A DNA stretch of 64,000 nucleotides from a virus. How positions within the stretch are numbered: position 1 is the first letter of the stretch; every line of letters begins with the position of its first letter. This document shows, one piece after another, positions 32,375 through 41,830 of this stretch. Under the pieces are notes generated by a model. The model saw only the letters and a program-made list of their open reading frames with translations. It ran no database searches and was not told where the DNA came from. The position numbers were made by a program, and so were the translations under genes. The stretch is taken from the IMG/VR virus record IMGVR_UViG_3300033153_008400, positions 1 through 64,000 of that record. The stretch is one strand, 5' to 3'.

Positions 32375-33103
32375 ATGATATCAGTAGATAGTTTATTATA
32401 TAAAATAGATCAAAAGTTAAATAAACTATCTTCTAATTCTCATCAGAGGATTCAGTTAGAAGATAAGGTTTTAGCGCTTAATGAAGCACAGATCAAACTT
32501 ATAAAACAGAAAGCTGATGGTATTAGTATTATTAGTGGATTAGGATTTGATTCTTTTAAAAAGAGATATGATGATTTACAAAATTTAGTCGTAAATTTTA
32601 GTGATCCTCTTACTTTAACTGAAGTTAATAAAGATTTGAATGAATGGGAAACTACTATTGAAGGACTAGATCCTCAGTATATGTTTTATGTCGATAGTTA
32701 TTTTTTAGCTGATAAAGGAGAATGTACAGACAGGATTATCTGGACAAACCCAGATTTATTAAAGCATGGAGACTTACAATTACTCCTGAATAATGTCAAT
32801 ACTAAACCTTCTTTTGAATATCAAGAGACATTTAATTCGATTTCTTCAAATAAAATAAGTATATTTACAGATGGGACGTTTACTCCCAAAAAACTATATC
32901 TTATGTACATTCGCTACCCACAGTATATCAATAAAGCTGGGTACGTTATGTTAAATGACGAGAACTCAGTCGATAGTGACTGTGAACTTGCCAGTTATCT
33001 CGAAGATGAAATCTTAGACTTAGCAGTTCAAAACTTAGCGATGTACACAGAAAATTCTTCTGCTGTGCAGAGTGCTCAATTTAGGATACAAACAAATGAA
33101 TAA
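32375..33103 (+). CDS. Ring/adaptor-like structural protein
   Basis: 242 aa. N-terminal coiled coil (DKVLALNEAQIKLIKQKADG); C-terminal beta region (TFTPKKLYLMYIRYPQYINK) and a helix LEDEILDLAVQNLAMYTENS. The last segments are reminiscent of crAss-like portal-vertex ring proteins. It probably links portal and tail; assigned by pattern and position. Confidence 0.65.
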   Translation: MISVDSLLYKIDQKLNKLSSNSHQRIQLEDKVLALNEAQIKLIKQKADGISIISGLGFDSFKKRYDDLQNLVVNFSDPLTLTEVNKDLNEWETTIEGLDPQYMFYVDSYFLADKGECTDRIIWTNPDLLKHGDLQLLLNNVNTKPSFEYQETFNSISSNKISIFTDGTFTPKKLYLMYIRYPQYINKAGYVMLNDENSVDSDCELASYLEDEILDLAVQNLAMYTENSSAVQSAQFRIQTNE

Positions 33104-33145
33104 GAATAATAAAATAAATATTAATTTAATCTAAAAATTTAAACA

Positions 33146-34327
33146 ATGGATTTTTCTTTAACAACAGTAGTGGTAGTCCCACCAGGAGCAACAGTAGCTC
33201 CAGTAACGGATTCAACACAGGACTTACTTGCTGGTGAAGTAGGATTTTTCGGAGCTGATTACGTAGGTGTAAGTGCAGGTACAATAGCTGCCCAACCTTA
33301 TTTTTATGTAGCGCAGGGAAGAGAGAATACTTACCTTCAAGGAACAAAACGTTCTGATAAAATTAGTGGATGTCCTCAAGCAGGGGTAGCATGTAACACT
33401 AATGTAACCGAATGGTATAAAGTTGCAGGTTGCATAACACCTACAAATCAAATTGTAGAGATAGATGATTTCACTGTAAAATGTGGTGAAAAACTAACAT
33501 TAACCTTAAGAGGACATTCTAGTTATCTGGATACCCTTTATTTCAACGGATTTACTCGTTCAGTAACTATCAACGCTCCTTGCTGTGACTGTCCTGCTGA
33601 CAATTGTACGGATGTTGATGCAGAGGCTCTGGTAGATGCTCTTATTGTTGCATTGGAAGCAGGTGCTCCTGGGACTAATTCAGACAATATTCTCTTAACA
33701 GATTTTTATACTTTTAGCAAGTTTGGAAGTGGTGCAACTACCAAATTAGTTATTACAGGTGTAGCTGTAACTAAAAACGGACAACCTTGTGATGTCGCTG
33801 CTTATCCAGCAGAATATGATAGAATGTGGTTTAATGTTTGGGTTATTGAAGGACCTGCAACAACTGTAGATTTTATTGTGTATGATGCATGTGAACAAGT
33901 AGCTACGGCGACTGTAACACAAACTTCTAATTATCCTACGGGAACAGCAGAAGAAATTGCACAGTTAGAGAAAAATTACTATAGCTATCAAGTTGGTTAC
34001 CTTAAGCATCTTTACAGAACTGCAGGGTACAACCAAAACTTTGAAAGCCATGTAGTAGCAGGAACTACATATGACACTTACTATATTAAGTTCAATGAAC
34101 TTGATAAGAGTGCATATCAATGGGGTGATTATATCCAAGAAGATAGCACAGTTATCATCGCTATCCCTACTGGAGATGCCGCTGCTTTTGAGGCTATTTT
34201 AGTAGCTGGTTTAGGAGCTGTTGCAGCAGATAATGCTTGTGTAACTACCACAACAACTGTAGCACCGTCGACTACGACAACTACAACTGTTGCGCCAACA
34301 ACTACAACTACTACAACAGGAGCTTAG
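33146..34327 (+). CDS. Structural protein with Thr-tract tail
   Basis: 393 aa. Residues 1-360 are Ala/Thr/Gly-rich and beta-like, with Cys pairs (CCDCPADNC near residue 150). The C-terminus is a stalk of three Thr tracts, TTTTTVAPSTTTTTTVAP then TTTTTTTGA-stop. It carries no GPF-LYS domain. The gene is followed by a strong terminator, so it is likely abundant: a decoration, head fibre or tail-tube protein. The Thr end may be glycosylated or may bind other Thr-bearing fibre proteins. Start follows an A-rich leader. Confidence 0.7.
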   Translation: MDFSLTTVVVVPPGATVAPVTDSTQDLLAGEVGFFGADYVGVSAGTIAAQPYFYVAQGRENTYLQGTKRSDKISGCPQAGVACNTNVTEWYKVAGCITPTNQIVEIDDFTVKCGEKLTLTLRGHSSYLDTLYFNGFTRSVTINAPCCDCPADNCTDVDAEALVDALIVALEAGAPGTNSDNILLTDFYTFSKFGSGATTKLVITGVAVTKNGQPCDVAAYPAEYDRMWFNVWVIEGPATTVDFIVYDACEQVATATVTQTSNYPTGTAEEIAQLEKNYYSYQVGYLKHLYRTAGYNQNFESHVVAGTTYDTYYIKFNELDKSAYQWGDYIQEDSTVIIAIPTGDAAAFEAILVAGLGAVAADNACVTTTTTVAPSTTTTTTVAPTTTTTTTGA

Positions 34328-34350
34328 TAGTAAACAAAATAGTATAACCT

Positions 34351-34397
34351 AAATGTCAGGGGAAAGAGGATAACTCCTATCCTCTGACATTTTTTTA
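34351..34397 (+). terminator. Strong intrinsic terminator
   Basis: AAATGTCA/TGACATTT and AGAGGAT/ATCCTCT pair with a small internal bulge, followed by TTTTTTTATTTT. It separates the 393-aa structural gene from the next gene, whose ATG is only 12 nt further. Confidence 0.9.
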
Positions 34398-34408
34398 TTT
34401 TACAAAAA

Positions 34409-34999
34409 ATGGCAACAACTACCACCACGACAACAACAGTAGTAGCCCCTGATTTAAGGCTAGATATATTTGTTCTCGAAACTTATAATGTAAAAACAAT
34501 AGCATTCTCTGATGCATCTATATATCCAAATGATCCTCCAGAAGTAACTCTTCCTACTATAAGGATTACTCCTCCTGGGTTTGATGAAGTCGCACTCCCT
34601 TTTTCAATGGAAACTTATAATGTATACAATTCTGCATCTTTATTAATTTCAGAAGTAGGGACAGAAGACCCTTTACCTGATGGTGTCTGGTCTGTATCTT
34701 ATAGTGTTTTTGATACTAAAACGGTGTGTATAACCAAGTCATTTATGAGGGTTAATAAGATTCAAGAAAAATTTGATAATGCTTTTATGACATTAGATAT
34801 GATGGAATGTGATAGTAAAATTAAGGCTCAAGCTAAAATAGAATTAAATTCCATTTGGTTTTTCATTCAAGGATCAATAGCAGCAGCCAATAATTGTGCT
34901 ATTTTACAATCTGAGAAATTATATGCTAAAGCAGATTCAATGCTTACACGTTTTTTAAACAATAATTGTGGATGTAGTGGATCTTTATACAACTATTAG
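34409..34999 (+). CDS. Hypothetical protein with N-terminal Thr tract
   Basis: 196 aa starting MATTTTTTTTVVAPDLRLDI: here the Thr tract is at the N-terminus. A beta-rich domain (residues 18-110, VTLPTIRITPPGFDEVALPF) is followed by a helical segment with MMECDSKIKAQAKIELNSIW and a Cys-bearing end NNNCGCSGSLYNY. Perhaps a fibre or assembly protein that pairs with Thr-ended partners. Its stop is directly followed by the 36-aa gene. Confidence 0.7.
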   Translation: MATTTTTTTTVVAPDLRLDIFVLETYNVKTIAFSDASIYPNDPPEVTLPTIRITPPGFDEVALPFSMETYNVYNSASLLISEVGTEDPLPDGVWSVSYSVFDTKTVCITKSFMRVNKIQEKFDNAFMTLDMMECDSKIKAQAKIELNSIWFFIQGSIAAANNCAILQSEKLYAKADSMLTRFLNNNCGCSGSLYNY

Positions 35000-35110
35000 A
35001 TGGCAAATTGCAAAAAATGTGGTGCCAAAGTAGGATGTGGGTGCCAATTAATAAATGGATTGTGTGCAAGTTGCAGAGCAATCGCAAAAAAATTTAAAAC
35101 ATTATGCTAA
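35000..35110 (+). CDS. 36-aa Cys-rich peptide
   Basis: MANCKKCGAKVGCGCQLING followed by LCASCRAIAKKFKTLC: CxxC pairs at both ends as in a minimal zinc ribbon. ATG adjoins the previous stop (TAGATG) and the end overlaps the next ATG by 7 nt. These couplings support it as a real gene although it is very short. Confidence 0.7.
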   Translation: MANCKKCGAKVGCGCQLINGLCASCRAIAKKFKTLC

Positions 35111-35487
35111 CTATCAAAATGACAGATTGTGATCAATGTGGTGATATTTTAGCACTAATATCAGGAATCGATTGCACTATTACAAAGATTGGGAATGACA
35201 TATATAATGACCTTATATTTGCTCTGAACAAATCTTGTAGAACTAGTGATATGTCTGATCTTCTTCATTACAGAAGAATTTTGATAAATAAGTGGTGTAA
35301 TCCTTATTATACTGAAGATTATACTACTTTACAAATAGCTAGTAAAGTACAACTCATGACATCAGGATGTATTCCACAGGAATGTTGTGATGAATGTGAT
35401 TATGATGAATGTGATTATGATGGAGGTACAGTAGAAAGAGTAGCGCTAGAGTGTAATTATGATGGAGGTACTGTAGATCGTATATAG
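35104..35487 (+). CDS. Cys-rich protein with C-terminal repeat
   Basis: 127 aa, starting MLTIKMTDCDQCGDILALIS. Residues 95-127 contain a duplicated motif: CDYDGGTVERVALECNYDGG then TVDRI, matching a 26-nt direct DNA repeat (35410-35435 and 35452-35477). Paired cysteines suggest metal binding or disulfides. Probably a small virion or assembly protein. Confidence 0.65.
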   Translation: MLTIKMTDCDQCGDILALISGIDCTITKIGNDIYNDLIFALNKSCRTSDMSDLLHYRRILINKWCNPYYTEDYTTLQIASKVQLMTSGCIPQECCDECDYDECDYDGGTVERVALECNYDGGTVDRI

Positions 35488-35521
35488 AAGACTAAGTTTG
35501 AATAAAATTAAAATATAAAAA

Positions 35522-36364
35522 ATGAAGATACTTATAACACTTGCTCCCTTTGGAGAGGACTTAGGGCCATTCGATTTATACTCTGATGCAGATAATTATG
35601 CTGTTCCTTTTGATACGAATATCCTAGCATCAGAAATTGAGGCAGGATACACTAGTGTATTGGCTCCCGATGATGCTTTAATTATAAGAGCATTATCTAC
35701 AGGTACTTGTACTAATTATTTAAATTTAGTATTACCAACTACCACGACTACTACAACAATAGCCCCTTCTACTACAACGACAACAACATTAGCAGGAATA
35801 TTATGTGAAGAGACAGTTGCCTCAGGAGGATATGGAGTGACTGACAATATTGTAGTTATGGCTTCTGATACAGAAGGTACAGGAGGTATCATCATTATTG
35901 ATTTATCTTGTGTTTCTGTTCCAGATAAATTAGAGATAATTCATAATGGTGTCAAAGTAGCAACAACAGGTGTAGCTGGTGGTAATGCTGGACCATTTGA
36001 TAATGTATATGGAATTCCTAGTAATAACTATCCTACTGGTAGTGGAGATGTACTTCTTATTGACCAATTTGTTGGAGATGGTAAGCCAGGATCTAATCCT
36101 TCAAGGGATGCAGAGTTCTTAGCAGATACAGGTATTCCAGGTATCACAGCTAATAAACAACAATTAATCTGGTGGGAATATACTACTATAGATTATGCAG
36201 TTTCTACTAGTGTAACTATAAGAGTTGTTGGTTATCCAGGAACTTATTGGGAATTTACAAGAAGATGTCCTGCTGTAACAACGACTACTACAACAACAAG
36301 TAGTCCGACAACGACAACGACAACAACAGCTAGTCCTACAACAACGACTACAACGACAATATAA
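35522..36364 (+). CDS. Fibre-region protein: GPF-LYS domain plus Thr tracts
   Basis: 280 aa. Residues 1-72 are the recurrent domain (ITLAPFGEDLGPFDLYSDAD...PFDTNI...CTNYLNLVLP). A linker TTTTTTTIAPSTTTTTT leads to a beta-rich middle domain (residues about 95-255) rich in Gly, Val and Ile with YGIPSNNYPTGSGDVLLID. The C-terminus is three Thr tracts split by SSP and ASP, ending TTTTTTTI-stop. Probable tail or head fibre; the ligand is unknown. Confidence 0.75.
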   Translation: MKILITLAPFGEDLGPFDLYSDADNYAVPFDTNILASEIEAGYTSVLAPDDALIIRALSTGTCTNYLNLVLPTTTTTTTIAPSTTTTTTLAGILCEETVASGGYGVTDNIVVMASDTEGTGGIIIIDLSCVSVPDKLEIIHNGVKVATTGVAGGNAGPFDNVYGIPSNNYPTGSGDVLLIDQFVGDGKPGSNPSRDAEFLADTGIPGITANKQQLIWWEYTTIDYAVSTSVTIRVVGYPGTYWEFTRRCPAVTTTTTTTSSPTTTTTTTASPTTTTTTTI

Positions 36365-36393
36365 AATGAAAATATTAATTTAATAAAAAAAAT

Positions 36394-37491
36394 ATGAGCT
36401 GCAAGAATTGTTTTAACGGATGTGCTAGTATAACATCAGACAAGTGTGTAAAATATACAGGAGTTAGCATTCCTGCACTAGGAATAGATAAAGGAGATAG
36501 CTTGTTTGTTGTAGAAAATAATATTTTACAACATCTCTTAAACTTAATAGATGGCACAGGTATTATAGTCAAGATACCTGAAGAGGCTCTTTGTGCAGTA
36601 ATAGAGAGTTATTTGCCAACTAGTGGAGACATAAGTATTGATCAATACATCACTGCTTTGATACAATCTGTTTGTTTTTTACAAGCTGAGGTTGATGCTA
36701 CAGATGCAAGAGTTAATAAGATTGAGGCTAATTATACGAAAGGATGTTTAACAGGAATAGATGCTGATGATGGAACACATGCCTTCCTTCAAGCTACTAT
36801 AGATTTTCTATGTACTTTGAATACTACAGTAGTTGCTTTATCTTTAAATTTAGCCAGTAACTATACAACTACTGCAGATTTACCTGCTCTTATAGAAACT
36901 CTAGTTGCAGAAGAACCAGAAACAAGTTTATATAAAAATAAAATGATTCCTATGACTGTAATGGAATACTATGGTTCTACAGGAAACTTCGATGGTTCGG
37001 GTGCAGGTATAGGAGATTACATAGATATCTATTTATGTAATGGTGATAATGGTACCCCTGATAAAAGAGGTAGAGTAGGTGTTGGTGCCACTACAGGAAT
37101 GGGTGGAGGTGCTATGGCGCCTGCAGTTGATCCTGGTGTATCTGGCAATCCTGGATATACTTTATTATCAGCAGAAGGTGCAAACACAGTAGCTTTGTCT
37201 ATTTCTCAAATGCCTACACATACTCATACAGCTTCTGCTACTTCAGAGGGAGACCATGTACATGCATATGGCACAGGATATGTTAGAACTGATGATGATG
37301 AGCCAGGAAATGATGAAGAAGCAGTCAGACATTCAGGATCTGATGAGCATAACAGAGCAAGTACTACTTCTACTCTAGGAAATGGAGCACATGGACATAC
37401 TATTACTGTAGATGCTGTTGGCGATGGAGATAGTCATGATAATATTCAACCAGTATTAACTTGTTACTATATAATGTATATACCATCTTAA
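36394..37491 (+). CDS. Tail-collar-domain fibre protein
   Basis: 365 aa. N-terminal Cys-rich region (MSCKNCFNGCASITSDKCVK), a helical middle with a coiled coil (SVCFLQAEVDATDARVNKIE), then a C-terminal tail-collar domain: DIYLCNGDNGTPDKRGRVGV, SQMPTHTHTASATSEGDHVH, and HDNIQPVLTCYYIMYIPS. The HTH and HVH/HGH pairs resemble metal-binding HxH motifs of T4 short-tail-fibre type domains. No Thr tract. It is likely a receptor-binding fibre. Confidence 0.85.
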   Translation: MSCKNCFNGCASITSDKCVKYTGVSIPALGIDKGDSLFVVENNILQHLLNLIDGTGIIVKIPEEALCAVIESYLPTSGDISIDQYITALIQSVCFLQAEVDATDARVNKIEANYTKGCLTGIDADDGTHAFLQATIDFLCTLNTTVVALSLNLASNYTTTADLPALIETLVAEEPETSLYKNKMIPMTVMEYYGSTGNFDGSGAGIGDYIDIYLCNGDNGTPDKRGRVGVGATTGMGGGAMAPAVDPGVSGNPGYTLLSAEGANTVALSISQMPTHTHTASATSEGDHVHAYGTGYVRTDDDEPGNDEEAVRHSGSDEHNRASTTSTLGNGAHGHTITVDAVGDGDSHDNIQPVLTCYYIMYIPS

Positions 37492-37506
37492 TAAACACTT
37501 AAGAGC

Positions 37507-37752
37507 ATGACAGGAATTGTAACACTATTGGCAGCAGGAATTGATTCAGGCCCATTTAATCTTTATTCAGATGTAGATGGGTTTGTAGTACCATTTGAGA
37601 GCTTAATAGATAAGGCACTGCTATTAGCTGGCTACCCAGTCAACACGATCCCTGGGGGAACGACTAGTATAAGAATTAAGTCCATAAGTGCTGTTTGTTC
37701 AAATTATGTAGATGTAGTAATGCCGACTACAACTACGACAACGACAATATAA
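37507..37752 (+). CDS. Stand-alone GPF-LYS domain ending in a Thr tract
   Basis: 81 aa: only the recurrent domain (LLAAGIDSGPFNLYSDVDGF...PFESLI...CSNYVDVVMP) followed by TTTTTTTI-stop. It is a complete copy of the N-terminal module of its neighbours with nothing attached, and its last residues match the end of the 280-aa protein. It may be a stump left by recombination or a separate stalk subunit. Confidence 0.75.
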   Translation: MTGIVTLLAAGIDSGPFNLYSDVDGFVVPFESLIDKALLLAGYPVNTIPGGTTSIRIKSISAVCSNYVDVVMPTTTTTTTI

Positions 37753-37761
37753 AATTAATAT

Positions 37762-40700
37762 ATGATAGTATTATTAACTTTAACAACAGCAGGAACAGAT
37801 ACAGGACCATTTGATTTATATTCAAATGTAGATGATTTTATAACTCCTTTTGAAACAGGGATATTAAAAGCAACTCTTATAGCAGGGTATTCAACTACTG
37901 TGCCTGATGCTGCAACAGTTGTTAGAGTTCAATCTAATAATATTTGTACTAATTATAAAGATATTGTTTTATATAAACCACAATGTTCTCCTTTTGAGGG
38001 TACTGCAGGAGTTCAAACTTATTTTAATCAATATCTTGCACAAGTAATAGCCTTAGATAATTGTAATATTTTTTATTATGGTTATCAATCTTCATATGTT
38101 AACAATCCTGTTGATGAACTTACATATAATTCTAATAGAATTACACTCTTAGATACTTGTGGAAATATTAATCAATCATTTCAAATTAGTTTTGAAACTG
38201 GTTTAAATAGTGTGTATGCTTATACTAATGAAGGTATAGATTTTGATATTGATGGAAATCTTTATATAGGTGGTAATTTTACTACTGTACAAGGGCTTTC
38301 TTATGTAAGACTTGTAAAAATAAAACCTGATGGAACTATAGATTTAACATTTATAGTAGGTACAGGATTTACTGGAGGAGCAAATACAGTTTCCAGACCA
38401 TTTGTAGATGATGCTAATCAGAATGTTTGGGTAGGTGGTAATTATAATACTTATAATGGTTCAGGAGCTTTACAACTTGTAAAACTTGATATGTTTGGTG
38501 CTATAGATCCTTCCTTTACTTCTTTAGGATTTAATAATACAATAGAAGGAATATTAGAAGCTGGTGGTGGTAAAATATGGGTACATGGTTATTTCACTCA
38601 ATACAATTCAATAAACAGAGGTCACTTTATTTTATTGAATAAATCAGATGGTAGTGTAGATGAGAGTTTTGTTTGTCCAACGGGTCCTAATCAATATGGT
38701 AGCCCAGGGGAAGAACCAGCATGTGTAGTAACTGATGGAGATGATTTAATGTTTGTGAGCTTTTATGGAAATACCACATTTGATGGAGTATCTTGTCCAA
38801 GAGACATATTCAAGATAAAACGTAATGGTTCATTAGATGCTACTTTCTCAGCGAATGTAGGTACAGGATTTGATACAGGTGGAATGAGAGTTATTAATGA
38901 TGGTGGTAAATTTGTTATTACTTGTTATTTTACCAATACTACATTGAATGGTGTACCAATACCTAAAATAATTCGATTAAACAATGATGGTACTATAGAT
39001 AATGCCTTTAATTTTGATATGACATCTTGGGATCACTTCTGGGATATTACAAGAGCAGGAGATAATTATTATACAATTGCTTCACCTGGAGACGGTTGGG
39101 GATTAGAGTATCCAATACAAATAGATTTAGATGGTACTGCTAGATTACAAAATGGTTGTCCTGATGAGGATCCTTGTATCGTTACAACAACTACAACCAC
39201 AACTGCTGGTCCTACAACTACGACCACAACAACGACTGCAGCTCCAACTACTACAACGACGACAATTGCGCCAACTACAACTACCACAACTACGGCTAGT
39301 CCTACTACAACTACGACCACTACTATTAGTCCTACGACTACTACAACAACAACTGTGGCTCCAACTACGACTACCACTACAACGGCTAGTCCTACGACTA
39401 CAACCACTACTACGGTTGCACCTACAACGACTACTACCACGACTGTTAGTCCAACAACAACAACTACAACTACCGTAGCACCAACTACGACGACAACTAC
39501 TACAGTTGCTCCGACTACAACGACTACGACAACTGTAGCACCAACAACAACTACCACTACGACTGTAGCGCCTACTACGACGACTACAACAACGATAGCG
39601 CCTACAACTACGACGACTACAACTGTGGCACCTACGACTACAACTACAACTACTGTTAGTCCTACAACTACGACGACCACTATTGCACCAACAACTACGA
39701 CTACAACTATAGCTCCGACTACGACTACGACTACTCTTAGTCCAACGACGACAACTACGACTAGTGCTGCGGCGCCTACTACGACTACAACAACTTCTTG
39801 TGAAGTTTTCCCAGATGGTAATTATTCTGAATTTGAATCTAGTGGAGCTGTAACAACGACTGGTGGAACTCAATTAGCTCTTGATGGTGATGAAGTATTT
39901 GAAGAAGTAACTATACCATTTACTTTTGATTTTTATGGTAACCCATTTACAAGTGTATGGGTTACAGATAATGGATATATGTCTTTTGATGAAATTGATG
40001 GTACAGATTATACTCCTACAGCATTACCTTGGGAGGATCCTAATAGTGGAGACCAATATAAGAACATGTTATTCCCTTATTTCTATGACATGGCTGTAGA
40101 AAATACTTATGGTTATTATATTTACAAGATTACAGAAGGAGTAACTCCTAATAGAGTTTTTGTATTGAGATATGAAAATACTAATTATGATAATAGAGAA
40201 ACTCCAGGTTTACCTGTAATTTTTGAAGTTAGATTATCAGAAACTTCAAATTTAATAGAATATAGATATGGAGTTAGAACAGGAGATGATGCTGGTGATA
40301 TGACTATAGGTGTACAAGAAAATGGAGGAGCTCATTATACTGAGTATGCTGACAGTAGTAATATTGTACCAGGAAAATCACTTATATATTCTCCTAATAC
40401 TTGTTATACACAACCAACAACTACTACGACAACTACTAATCCTTTAGCTCCTTTACTGATACTTAAGACATCTGGTGGATTTACAGGAGATTATAGTCTT
40501 ACTGATAATTATAGTTCTTTCCCATTGGAAGGTGGAAGTGGTATTGTAAATACAGGAGGAACAATAGATTGGGCAATAGATGATACTTTTGGTATTGAAC
40601 ATGTTTATGGAGATCAGCCTAATGATCCTGTTGATGTAATGGACTTTAGTAGTAACCCAGGAGAGATAACAATAACAATGTCTAATGTTCTTGATATGTC

Positions 40701-41814
40701 ATATATAAATCTGAATTACTATTCAGAGCTTACATACATTGAAGCTAAATATCTTCCTAATTTGACAACAATTATATCAGAAGCGTGTTATGTAGAAGAC
40801 TTAATTCTTACAGGAACTTCTAATTTAGAACATATAGAACTTCCAGCATCTAGTTCATATGGTAGTTTAAGTTCATTGACTTTATCACAATCATCTTTAA
40901 CTTATTTAGACCTTGATAATCATACTTTAATAACCTTTGATGCAAGTAATTGTACTGCTTTAGAGACTTTAAATTTACGTAGAAATAGTCTGACAAGTTT
41001 GACTCTTACAGGATTAACAAGTTTAACAGAATTACGTATAGATAATAATCCGTTTATAACTGGTCCTACTATGACAGGATTAACTGCTTTAGAAATTTTA
41101 TATGTAGATAATAATACTGTAATGACTTCATTTAGTATCGCAGCTTGTACAGGTTTATTACAATATCGTGGTGATAAAAATTATACTTTAACATCCTTGA
41201 GTTTCTCAGCAAATACTTTATTAACTTATGTAGATTGTTCTCAGAATTCAGTATTAACCTCTTTAGACTTTGTTAATAATACTGCTTTACTTACTCTTTT
41301 AGTTGATGCTTGTAATCTTTCAACTTTAACAAATGTGAAAAGTACTGTATTGACTAATATAAATTGTGGTAATAATTCAAGTCTTACTACACTTGATCTT
41401 AGTCTTTGTACAGCACTTACTTCATTCTCCTTTGCAAATTCAGGATTATTAGATATGGATCTTACAGCAAATACATTATTAGAAACAATGTATGGTGCTG
41501 GAAGTGATTTACAAGATATAGACCTTACAACATTAGATGTTCTTACATCATTTACAATGAATGATTGTGATTTAGGTTCTGGGGCTGGTATCGATTTAAC
41601 TGGATGTGATGTTTTAGCTTTTGTAAATGTAGAAGGAAATAGTATGACTCCTGCAATGACAGATCAATTGTATATTGATTTAGCAGCAGGAACAGTAGAT
41701 TCAGGTACTTTAATATGTAGAAACAATAGAACAGCAGCTAGTGATGCTGCTCGTGCAACATTATTAGGAGCACCAAGAGGTCCTTGGACTATTCAAGATT
41801 TTTATTCAACATAA
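37762..41814 (+). CDS. Giant modular adhesin
   Basis: 1350 aa. Domains in order: GPF-LYS domain (1-70); beta-propeller of delta-60/DUF5122-like repeats (about 75-470; GIDFDIDGNLYIGGNFTTVQ, KPDGTIDLTF, LNNDGTIDNAFN); stalk of 21 Thr tracts (475-678); a nidogen-like or similar beta domain (about 685-880; VTIPFTFDFYGNPFTSVWVT, then DNGYMSFD); another Thr linker; and a leucine-rich-repeat domain (about 990-1330; LTSLTLTGLTSLTELRIDNN). No signal peptide. The build matches a long virion fibre with several carbohydrate or protein-binding heads. Assignments of propeller and LRR are by repeat pattern. Confidence 0.8.
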   Translation: MIVLLTLTTAGTDTGPFDLYSNVDDFITPFETGILKATLIAGYSTTVPDAATVVRVQSNNICTNYKDIVLYKPQCSPFEGTAGVQTYFNQYLAQVIALDNCNIFYYGYQSSYVNNPVDELTYNSNRITLLDTCGNINQSFQISFETGLNSVYAYTNEGIDFDIDGNLYIGGNFTTVQGLSYVRLVKIKPDGTIDLTFIVGTGFTGGANTVSRPFVDDANQNVWVGGNYNTYNGSGALQLVKLDMFGAIDPSFTSLGFNNTIEGILEAGGGKIWVHGYFTQYNSINRGHFILLNKSDGSVDESFVCPTGPNQYGSPGEEPACVVTDGDDLMFVSFYGNTTFDGVSCPRDIFKIKRNGSLDATFSANVGTGFDTGGMRVINDGGKFVITCYFTNTTLNGVPIPKIIRLNNDGTIDNAFNFDMTSWDHFWDITRAGDNYYTIASPGDGWGLEYPIQIDLDGTARLQNGCPDEDPCIVTTTTTTTAGPTTTTTTTTAAPTTTTTTIAPTTTTTTTASPTTTTTTTISPTTTTTTTVAPTTTTTTTASPTTTTTTTVAPTTTTTTTVSPTTTTTTTVAPTTTTTTTVAPTTTTTTTVAPTTTTTTTVAPTTTTTTTIAPTTTTTTTVAPTTTTTTTVSPTTTTTTIAPTTTTTTIAPTTTTTTLSPTTTTTTSAAAPTTTTTTSCEVFPDGNYSEFESSGAVTTTGGTQLALDGDEVFEEVTIPFTFDFYGNPFTSVWVTDNGYMSFDEIDGTDYTPTALPWEDPNSGDQYKNMLFPYFYDMAVENTYGYYIYKITEGVTPNRVFVLRYENTNYDNRETPGLPVIFEVRLSETSNLIEYRYGVRTGDDAGDMTIGVQENGGAHYTEYADSSNIVPGKSLIYSPNTCYTQPTTTTTTTNPLAPLLILKTSGGFTGDYSLTDNYSSFPLEGGSGIVNTGGTIDWAIDDTFGIEHVYGDQPNDPVDVMDFSSNPGEITITMSNVLDMSYINLNYYSELTYIEAKYLPNLTTIISEACYVEDLILTGTSNLEHIELPASSSYGSLSSLTLSQSSLTYLDLDNHTLITFDASNCTALETLNLRRNSLTSLTLTGLTSLTELRIDNNPFITGPTMTGLTALEILYVDNNTVMTSFSIAACTGLLQYRGDKNYTLTSLSFSANTLLTYVDCSQNSVLTSLDFVNNTALLTLLVDACNLSTLTNVKSTVLTNINCGNNSSLTTLDLSLCTALTSFSFANSGLLDMDLTANTLLETMYGAGSDLQDIDLTTLDVLTSFTMNDCDLGSGAGIDLTGCDVLAFVNVEGNSMTPAMTDQLYIDLAAGTVDSGTLICRNNRTAASDAARATLLGAPRGPWTIQDFYST
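39184..39795 (+). repeat. Thr-tract stalk repeat, 21 units of about 30 bp
   Basis: Units encode six to eight Thr plus a triplet such as VAP, IAP, ASP, VSP or LSP. All four ACN codons are mixed without a fixed order, so units are alike in protein but much less alike in DNA. Confidence 0.95.
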
Positions 41815-41830
41815 TTAAATAATTTAACAA

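Noticed and set aside
39069-39680. Minus-strand frame of Val-rich repeats (203 aa)
   Set aside because: It is the reverse complement of the Thr-coding stalk (ACN read as NGT). No start or neighbour supports it.
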